DNA of 30,389 bases from the NCBI GenBank assembly GCA_021779635.1, contig JAJYAH010000009.1:1-30389 (forward strand), in the 5' to 3' direction. The translations under genes and the position numbers were made by a program. This DNA comes from Pseudomonadota bacterium. Its GTDB lineage: Bacteria > Pseudomonadota > Alphaproteobacteria > Rhizobiales > Xanthobacteraceae. Within the stretch, counting starts at the first letter, position 1. Each line of letters begins with the position of its first letter. Of the stretch, positions 25,370-30,389 are shown in pieces. Below the pieces are notes generated by a model. It was not told where the DNA came from, ran no database searches, and saw nothing but the letters and a program-made list of their open reading frames with translations.

Positions 25370-26149
25370 ATGGAAGATTTGGCTGGCCAGTTTGCGATTC
25401 GGGTCAAAGACCTTGTGGTCGGCTTTGGCACACACATCGTGATCGATCATTTGTCGCTGGATGTGCGCAGAGGCGAAATCCTCGGACTGGTCGGCGCATC
25501 CGGCGGAGGAAAGTCGGTCTTGATGCGAACCATCATCGGGCTCATTCCGCGGAGTGGTGGAGAGATCGAGGTGATGGGTGCTGCGATCGGAGGCAGCCAT
25601 GATCGGGCCACCCAAAGTGCGGCGGGCAGTTGGGGCATTCTGTTTCAGCAAGGTGCGCTGTTTTCGTCGCTCACTGTGCGGCAAAACATCCAGTTTCCCT
25701 TGCGCGAAAATCTGGTGCTGTCGGATGCGTTGATGGACGAGATCGCCATCGCCAAGCTCGAAATGGTCGGGCTGAAGCCGGAGGACGGCGACAAGTTTCC
25801 TTCCGAATTGTCTGGCGGAATGACCAAGCGCGTGGCGCTGGCGCGGGCGCTGGCGCTCGATCCTGCCATTGTATTTCTTGACGAGCCGACCTCGGGGCTC
25901 GACCCGATCGCGGCTGGAGATTTCGACGTCCTGATCAAGACGTTGCAGAAAACGCTGGGGCTGACGGTGTTCATGGTCACACATGACTTGGCCAGCCTGA
26001 ATACCGTTTGTGACCGTGTCGCAGCACTTGCGGACGGCAAGATCGTCGCCATCGGACCGATGCGCGAGCTGCTTCAATCCGAGCATCCCTGGGTGCGGGC
26101 CTATTTTCATGGCAAGCGCTCCCGGATGCTCCAACCAAAAGCGAGTTAA
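25370..26149 (+). CDS. MlaF-type ABC transporter ATPase
   Basis: This 259-residue ABC ATPase has Walker A GASGGGKS (42-49), the Q-loop region FQQGALF, signature LSGGM (146-150) and Walker B IVFLDEP (166-172), with HD switch VTHDLAS. It is the energy-coupling subunit for the MlaE permease encoded immediately before it. ATG at 25370 is 2 bp after the mlaE stop; GTG at 25364 overlaps that stop and is the alternative start, so translation is coupled either way. Confidence 0.93.
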   Translation: MEDLAGQFAIRVKDLVVGFGTHIVIDHLSLDVRRGEILGLVGASGGGKSVLMRTIIGLIPRSGGEIEVMGAAIGGSHDRATQSAAGSWGILFQQGALFSSLTVRQNIQFPLRENLVLSDALMDEIAIAKLEMVGLKPEDGDKFPSELSGGMTKRVALARALALDPAIVFLDEPTSGLDPIAAGDFDVLIKTLQKTLGLTVFMVTHDLASLNTVCDRVAALADGKIVAIGPMRELLQSEHPWVRAYFHGKRSRMLQPKAS

Positions 26150-26152
26150 CAG

Positions 26153-27262
26153 ATGGAAACCCGCGCTCCTTTCGTCGTTGTCGGTGCCTTCGTTCTGGCG
26201 GCCATCGCTGCTGTGTTCGGCTTCGTGTACTGGCTGCATAATACCGGTGGGCTCGGTCCGCGTGCAATTTATCACGTCCAGTTCGATGGCTCGGTACCGG
26301 GGCTCCTGGTCGGCGCCGCCGTGCTGTTCAATGGAATCCGTGTCGGCGAGATAACAAATCTCGGGCTTGCGCCGGAGAGCCCCCGCCGCGTCAATGCGAC
26401 GATCTCGGTGGCATCGACGACCCCCGTGCGATCCGACACCAAGGTCGGGCTGGAATTCCAGGGCCTGACGGGCGTTCCGGTGATCGCGCTGGAAGGCGGT
26501 ACATTGTTGGGGAATTCCGGCGAGGTGCCGACGCTGATTGCCGAATCCGGGGCGGGTCAGAGTATGACCCAGGCCGCCCGTGATGCATTACGCCGGGTCG
26601 ATTCGGTGCTGGCCGACAATGCGGAGCCATTGAAGAACACGATCGCCAATCTGCAGATTTTCTCCGAAGGGCTGGCGCGAAATACCGGAAAACTCGACGG
26701 CATCGTCGCCGGACTCGAGAAAATGACGGGTGCCAGCGCGCCGGTGCAGAGAATTACCTATGATTTGCAGGCTTTGCAAAATCAGGGATCGGCGGCAAAG
26801 ACGATCAAGGGCCAGCTGGCTATCCCTGAACCGACAGCGGTGGCGATGCTTGAGACACAGCGGATGCTGTTCTCGCCACCAACGAGCGAAGTTCCGGGAT
26901 TCACTGAATTTCTTTGGGCCGATGCGATTCCGAAGCTGCTGCAGGCGAAGTTGATCGAGAGCTTCGAGAATTATGACATCTCGCATGCGCCGTTGCGCGC
27001 TGCGGATATCGGACAGACAGATTTTCAGCTCATGATCGACGTCAGGCGTTTTCAAGTTGCGGTGGATTCTGGCCCGATAGCCCAAATTGGATTGTCAGCG
27101 CGAATCATCGACAAAGACGGAAAGGTCATCGCGTCGCGGTTGTTCGAAGAGAACGAGAAATTCGACAAGATCGAGCCACGGACTGCCGTCACGGCGTTCA
27201 ATGCCGCATTTGCTCAAATCGCCGGGGATGTGATCGTCTGGACTACGCAGGCGCTTCCGTAA
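26153..27262 (+). CDS. MlaD (MCE) substrate-binding protein fused to an ABC auxiliary lipoprotein-like domain
   Basis: This 369-residue protein has an N-terminal membrane anchor (about 9-28), an MCE domain (about 38-115, with FDGSVPGLLVGAAVLFNGI and GLEFQGLTG), and a helical linker (about 150-200). The C-terminal domain (about 205-365) resembles the ABC-type transport auxiliary lipoprotein family (PqiC/YmbA). MlaD rings hold lipid in the periplasm; the auxiliary protein is usually a separate outer-membrane lipoprotein. Here it seems fused and tethered to the inner membrane. It starts 3 bp after the mlaF stop and ends the operon; it converges with the cytochrome c gene. Confidence 0.85.
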   Translation: METRAPFVVVGAFVLAAIAAVFGFVYWLHNTGGLGPRAIYHVQFDGSVPGLLVGAAVLFNGIRVGEITNLGLAPESPRRVNATISVASTTPVRSDTKVGLEFQGLTGVPVIALEGGTLLGNSGEVPTLIAESGAGQSMTQAARDALRRVDSVLADNAEPLKNTIANLQIFSEGLARNTGKLDGIVAGLEKMTGASAPVQRITYDLQALQNQGSAAKTIKGQLAIPEPTAVAMLETQRMLFSPPTSEVPGFTEFLWADAIPKLLQAKLIESFENYDISHAPLRAADIGQTDFQLMIDVRRFQVAVDSGPIAQIGLSARIIDKDGKVIASRLFEENEKFDKIEPRTAVTAFNAAFAQIAGDVIVWTTQALP

Positions 27263-27275
27263 CTGCGGAGTCATT

Positions 27276-27593
27276 TTATTCGAGAGTCTTCAGATACGAC
27301 AGCAGGTCGTGGATCTGGTCTGGGTCGAGTGGGGCCTCTGGCATGGTCGGGTGGCCGGTTGAAATGCCTTCGGCCAGCGCCTCGCCGAGATTCTCAATGG
27401 GATAGCGCAGATGCAGGGTTCGGAACGGTGGCGCGATCTTGAGCGGACTTTCAGTTACTCGATCGATGGAATGGCAGCGGGCGCAATTATTCAGCGCGAA
27501 TGTTTTGCCGCGCTGTTCGGCAGGCGACACGGCCAATGCCGGCGTCGTCAACATCAGTGTAACTAGGGCTTGGCGCAGACCTGATCGGAGCAT
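27276..27593 (-). CDS. Small periplasmic c-type cytochrome
   Basis: This 105-residue protein has a Sec signal peptide (MLRSGLRQALVTLMLTTPA then LAVSPA), one heme c site CARCH, and a likely axial Met in GHPTMPEAP. The mature part is about 82 residues, a small class I cytochrome. It would carry electrons in the periplasm, plausibly to the cbb3 oxidase encoded nearby (inference). The frame extends to TTG 27629, but ATG 27593 starts the signal peptide properly. A perfect FixK box midway to the divergent Fnr-type gene lies 79 bp upstream. Confidence 0.88.
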   Translation of the reverse strand: MLRSGLRQALVTLMLTTPALAVSPAEQRGKTFALNNCARCHSIDRVTESPLKIAPPFRTLHLRYPIENLGEALAEGISTGHPTMPEAPLDPDQIHDLLSYLKTLE

Positions 27594-27665
27594 TGTGGCT
27601 AATTCCTGAAATCGAGTTGGCGCCTCCAAACATTAAATAATGGGTTCGATGACGTCGCTTGGTCA

Positions 27666-27679
27666 TTGATCTGAATCAA
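27666..27679. promoter_or_regulatory. FixK/Fnr box (TTGATCTGAATCAA)
   Basis: Perfect TTGA-N6-TCAA palindrome, placed almost symmetrically between the cytochrome c start (79 bp) and the Fnr-type regulator start (78 bp). Confidence 0.8.
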
Positions 27680-27750
27680 GAGACAAGCCTCAGATCCACT
27701 AGAATGCAACTAACCTGTCGGCCACAATGCGGTGTGGTCTGGAGTGTCGC

Positions 27751-28464
27751 ATGAGGACCGCCTGGGCCACAAATGAGGCAAATCAATTGTTCTGTTCTGA
27801 TTGCGCGGTGCGTCCGTTCAGCTTTTGCGCGGCACTCGATGAGACCGAATTGCGGGAACTCGACCATCTGGGTCGCCGCGTTCATTTGCTGCCCCGCGAC
27901 ATGGCGTTTGCCCAGGAGGAGTTGACGACATCGTTTTTCAATTTGCTTGAGGGCGTTATGCGGCTCTACAAGTTGTTGCCCGATGGCCGCCGGCAGATCG
28001 TTGGATTTGCTCTGCCCGGTGACTTCCTGGGGCTGGCAACTTCCACACATCACAGCTTCTCTGCCGACGCGATCGGGCCAGTTACCGTATGTCGCTTCCC
28101 CCGAGCTTCCTTCGCGCTGTTTATCGAAGATAAGCCGCACCTTCTGCGCCGCATGAATGAATTGATGGTTAGAGAGTTGAGCTACGCTCAGGACCATATG
28201 GTTCTACTCGGACGCCGCTCGGCTGAGGAGAAAGTGGCGAGTTTCGTGCTCTCCTGGCGCGATCGATTAGCCAGACTTGGCGCCGCGACACAAACGGTAC
28301 CCCTGCCAATGGGTCGTCAGGATATCGCGGATTTCCTCGGCCTTACCATCGAAACGGTCAGCCGCACCTTCAGCAAGCTCGAACGCGACGGATTGATCGA
28401 AATCATGCCGGGAGGCATCCGCTTGGTGGCCTCGGAACGTGTCGAGGCCCTGGCTGCCGCCTAG
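27751..28464 (+). CDS. Fnr-type (FnrN/FixK1-like) transcription regulator with Fe-S cysteines
   Basis: This 237-residue CRP/FNR regulator has an N-terminal cysteine cluster C-x2-C-x7-C (residues 15, 18, 26; CSDCAVRPFSFC) and a central Cys114 (VTVCRF), the four-ligand set of oxygen-labile [4Fe-4S] Fnr proteins. The sensor barrel follows, then a winged HTH with DIADFLGLTIETVSRTFSKL, whose E-x2-S-R reads TTGA half sites. It can therefore bind the same boxes as FixK2 but sense oxygen directly. The ATG at 27751 follows GGAG; the frame is open to 27727. It has a FixK box in its promoter, so it is probably under FixK2 or its own control. Confidence 0.92.
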   Translation: MRTAWATNEANQLFCSDCAVRPFSFCAALDETELRELDHLGRRVHLLPRDMAFAQEELTTSFFNLLEGVMRLYKLLPDGRRQIVGFALPGDFLGLATSTHHSFSADAIGPVTVCRFPRASFALFIEDKPHLLRRMNELMVRELSYAQDHMVLLGRRSAEEKVASFVLSWRDRLARLGAATQTVPLPMGRQDIADFLGLTIETVSRTFSKLERDGLIEIMPGGIRLVASERVEALAAA

Positions 28465-28500
28465 ACGGTTGGGCGCAAGTCCTAAATCCGCTCCGGAAAT

Positions 28501-28514
28501 TTGATCCGTATCAA
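28501..28514. promoter_or_regulatory. FixK/Fnr box (TTGATCCGTATCAA)
   Basis: Perfect TTGA-N6-TCAA palindrome, 36 bp after the Fnr-type gene. Its centre is 58 bp upstream of the 42-aa microprotein start at 28566. Confidence 0.8.
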
Positions 28515-28565
28515 CGACCGCGATCCTTCATCGGCGATAATGCCTTCGATTTAATGGAGGTCGTG

Positions 28566-28694
28566 ATGCCAATTGATTCGATGCTCGTGAGTGCGGCGGT
28601 GACATTGATGTTCCTGGTGTTTGCGGGCGTACTTGCTTGGGGTGACTTTCAATCCCGTCCGGCGCGCCGGGCGCGCGATCAAAAGAGTGATTAG
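28566..28694 (+). CDS. 42-residue single-pass membrane microprotein
   Basis: An ATG with a strong GGAGG (5-base spacing) opens a 42-codon frame. The product has one hydrophobic segment (about residues 7-25, LVSAAVTLMFLVFAGVLAW) followed by a polar, basic tail (GDFQSRPARRARDQKSD). A perfect FixK box is centred 58 bp upstream. The layout resembles small accessory subunits of terminal oxidases or transporters, but I recognise no named family, so the role is open. fixN lies less than 800 bp downstream on the same strand. Confidence 0.72.
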   Translation: MPIDSMLVSAAVTLMFLVFAGVLAWGDFQSRPARRARDQKSD

Positions 28695-29068
28695 TTGAAC
28701 AGGCTCTAGTTCCCCATGAAAATGAACCGGTTTCGGTCTGCAAAATGGATATCAAACAGCAAAACCTGTTTGATGTTATTGATCGCGAGGTCGGTATTCT
28801 TTTGCAGAGCCTTGGCGCCCCGAAAAATCGTCGGCTTTATCGCGCGTATGACTATGCGAATCGACTTAAAGCATTTCCCGAGTTCATGTTGCTAATTGGC
28901 TGAACTGCCGATGGCAGGCTTGCTTTCAAGTACGCTGCTAGAAAAAGCATGCCGGCCTGACGCATGAGCTGCAAATATGATTTGGCAGAGATCTAGATTG
29001 ACACGACTCGATAAAGCCTGAAGAGCGACTGGGGAACGCCGCTCACCGCACGCGAGAGAATGAACGTT
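28695..29068. other. Gene-poor stretch before the DUF6894 gene
   Basis: 374 bases between the microprotein and the convergent DUF6894 gene. It holds one doubtful 52-codon frame (28745-28903, MDIKQQNLFDVIDREVGILL at its start, no clear ribosome binding site). An overlapping 59-codon frame starts at 28719. I see no FixK box, RNA gene or strong terminator; the half-match TTGACACGACTCGA near 28998 has one mismatch and no gene at the usual spacing. Confidence 0.4.
28745..28903 (+). CDS. Possible 52-residue protein (doubtful)
   Basis: A 52-codon frame from ATG 28745 to TGA 28901-28903, soluble and moderately basic (LGAPKNRRLYRAYDYANRLK). There is no good ribosome binding site and I recognise no family. 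It could be a fragment of an older gene or chance. Confidence 0.25.
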   Translation: MDIKQQNLFDVIDREVGILLQSLGAPKNRRLYRAYDYANRLKAFPEFMLLIG

Positions 29069-29275
29069 CTAGGTGAATACGGTTTCCTCGTGGACCTGCC
29101 TGCTGTCGTCACAGAGCACCCGAATAGATAGTTGAGGCCTGATATCAGGTTCCAGGCAACGGAGGTCGGCGGCCAGGTATTTTGCATATGTAACGGCCTC
29201 CGAGACCGATGCGAGATCGCGGCCAACTTCGTCACGGATGGCAAGCCTGTCTCGTGTGTCGAAATAGAAGCGCAT
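29069..29275 (-). CDS. DUF6894-type small protein
   Basis: This 68-residue protein begins [20 protein letters not shown] and continues with a helix ([16 protein letters not shown]) and two strands ([19 protein letters not shown]). This matches the DUF6894 pattern of alphaproteobacterial small proteins: an aromatic start, a D-x-x-G turn, an Ala-rich helix and a final strand. Function is unknown. AAGGAGA lies 6 bases before the ATG. A perfect FixK box is centred 56 bp upstream, in the divergent promoter shared with fixN. Confidence 0.8.
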   Translation of the reverse strand: MRFYFDTRDRLAIRDEVGRDLASVSEAVTYAKYLAADLRCLEPDIRPQLSIRVLCDDSRQVHEETVFT

Positions 29276-29324
29276 CTACCATCTCCTTCTGTTTGCAATT
29301 ATGCGACCGATCCCGATGTTCACC

Positions 29325-29338
29325 TTGATCTTCATCAA
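29325..29338. promoter_or_regulatory. FixK/Fnr box (TTGATCTTCATCAA)
   Basis: Perfect TTGA-N6-TCAA palindrome, left of a pair. Its centre is 56 bp upstream of the DUF6894 gene start at 29275. Confidence 0.8.
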
Positions 29339-29386
29339 AGGAGGCAATCGACAAACCGACTGCGTTTGGCGGCAAACTCGTCAGGT

Positions 29387-29400
29387 TTGATCTCGATCAA
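29387..29400. promoter_or_regulatory. FixK/Fnr box (TTGATCTCGATCAA)
   Basis: Perfect TTGA-N6-TCAA palindrome, right of the pair. Its centre is 65 bp upstream of fixN at 29459. In B. japonicum the fixNOQP promoter is a known direct FixK2 target. Confidence 0.9.
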
Positions 29401-29458
29401 ATCGCCTGCCGGGAAATTAGGGTTGATGGAGCCAGCATTGCTGCGAAGAGAATCAACC

Positions 29459-30389
29459 ATGAACCAATCTCAATCGACGAAATGGATGACGCACGGCGAG
29501 GCAGGTTTATTCGCCTTTTTCAGCGTGGGCGCTTTTCTCTGCATGTTTGCTGCCGCCAAAGCGGTCGATGCGCCGTTTGCCTTTCACGCCTGTCTGGGCG
29601 CGGTCGCAAGTCTCGCGGCGGTGTTTTTCATCCTTAATAGATATTTCGATCGGCCGTCGTCACCGCCGGCGCAGGAAATCAATGGCAGGCCCAACTACAA
29701 TATGGGTCCGATCAAGTTCGCTGCCGCGATATCGGTATTCTGGGGAATAGCCGGCTTCACTGTCGGGCTGTTGATCGCGTCGCAACTTGCCTGGCCGGCA
29801 CTCAATTTCGACCTGCCGTGGACAAGTTTCGGGCGGCTTCGCCCGCTGCACACGTCTGCAGTGATATTCGCCTTTGGCGGCAATGTGCTGATCGCGACGT
29901 CATTTTATGTCGTTCAAAAGACGTCCCGGGTACGGTTGGCCGGTGATCTAGCGCCCTGGTTCGTGGTGCTCGGCTACAATTTTTTCATCTTGATTGCTGG
30001 CACCGGTTATCTGCTTGGGGTTACGCAATCGAAGGAATACGCCGAGCCCGAGTGGTATGCCGATTTATGGCTGACGATTGTCTGGGTCACCTATCTCCTG
30101 GTGTTCCTGGGCACGCTGATCAAGCGCAAGGAGCCGCACATCTATGTTGCAAACTGGTTTTATCTCGCCTTCATCGTCACGATTGCGGTCCTTCACCTCG
30201 GAAATAATCCTGCCCTTCCGGTGTCGGTGTTCGGATCGAAGTCGTACATCCTTTGGGGCGGTGTTCAGGATGCGATGTTTCAGTGGTGGTATGGGCACAA
30301 CGCGGTCGGGTTCTTCCTGACCGCCGGTTTCCTTGCCATCATGTACTACTTCATTCCGAAGCGAGCCGAGCGGCCAGTCTATTCCTATC
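29459..30389 (+). CDS. fixN: cbb3-type cytochrome c oxidase catalytic subunit FixN/CcoN (5' part)
   Basis: The frame is open from ATG 29459 to the window end, giving 310 of an expected 540-550 residues. It has several transmembrane segments, a probable low-spin heme ligand His131 in [15 protein letters not shown], and a probable CuB ligand His280 in [12 protein letters not shown], as in CcoN. FixN is the heme-copper core of the high-affinity oxidase that lets rhizobia respire at nanomolar oxygen. The FixK box at 29387 is in the expected place. fixO, fixQ and fixP should follow outside the window. Confidence 0.95.
   Translation, partial: MNQSQSTKWMTHGEAGLFAFFSVGAFLCMFAAAKAVDAPFAFHACLGAVASLAAVFFILNRYFDRPSSPPAQEINGRPNYNMGPIKFAAAISVFWGIAGFTVGLLIASQLAWPALNFDLPWTSFGRLRPLHTSAVIFAFGGNVLIATSFYVVQKTSRVRLAGDLAPWFVVLGYNFFILIAGTGYLLGVTQSKEYAEPEWYADLWLTIVWVTYLLVFLGTLIKRKEPHIYVANWFYLAFIVTIAVLHLGNNPALPVSVFGSKSYILWGGVQDAMFQWWYGHNAVGFFLTAGFLAIMYYFIPKRAERPVYSY

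Noticed and set aside
25109..26275. 388-codon minus-strand frame across the mlaE-mlaF-mlaD junctions
   Set aside because: It overlaps three coupled, motif-complete genes and has no domain of its own.
28998..29011. Additional FixK box TTGACACGACTCGA
   Set aside because: One mismatch in the second half site and no gene start at the usual distance.

Overview
The window looks like a chromosomal segment of an alphaproteobacterium of the Bradyrhizobium / Rhodopseudomonas (Nitrobacteraceae) type. The best evidence is a fixL-fixJ-receiver-fixK2 cluster (10477 down to 7051) whose order and motifs match the Bradyrhizobium one. With the start chosen here, FixL places its heme His, its neighbouring Arg and its phospho-His at residues 200, 220 and 291, as in B. 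japonicum FixL. The window ends inside fixN/ccoN, the catalytic subunit of the high-affinity cbb3 oxidase.

Layout. 1-2755: end of a zinc alcohol dehydrogenase, a LOG-family protein and a beta-CASP RNA exonuclease that appears to start at CTG. 2843-6305: a universal stress protein (USP) divergent from phaB, an ATPase-inhibitor zeta paralogue and a CBS protein, then Hsp20. 6513-10789: a Cys-rich DUF6455-like protein, FixK2, a lone receiver, FixJ, FixL and a 63-aa protein. 11000-14169: a second USP, a short CBS protein, a complete IS481-family element and a CBS-BON protein. 14333-16609: a phasin and a frameshifted PHA synthase. 16803-22572: an APH/P-loop kinase fusion, a zinc alcohol dehydrogenase, a collapsed USP pseudogene and a large acyl-CoA synthetase/GNAT protein. 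22589-27262: a four-gene membrane operon (YqjE- and YqjD-like proteins plus two others), divergent from an MlaE-MlaF-MlaD lipid-transport operon. 27276-30389: a small cytochrome c, an Fnr-type regulator with Fe-S cysteines, a 42-aa membrane microprotein, a DUF6894 protein and fixN.

What ties it together is a repeated 14-bp palindrome, TTGA-N6-TCAA, the FixK/Fnr site. I find thirteen perfect copies and three near-copies. All lie in intergenic DNA (one touches the last bases of fixJ), mostly 50-95 bp from a start codon. About 0.5 perfect copies would be expected by chance in 30 kb. Three divergent promoters have two boxes each and three share one.

The inferred picture is a compact low-oxygen survival island. 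FixL-FixJ senses oxygen, and FixK2 plus a second Fnr-type factor read out the boxes. The targets combine respiration (cbb3, cytochrome c), carbon and redox storage (phaB, phasin, alcohol dehydrogenase), energy sparing (ATP synthase inhibitor), protein and ribosome protection (Hsp20, USPs, YqjD-like), adenylate-sensing CBS proteins and envelope lipid transport. In content it resembles the mycobacterial DosR dormancy regulon, built from different regulators. The regulatory links are inference from box positions.
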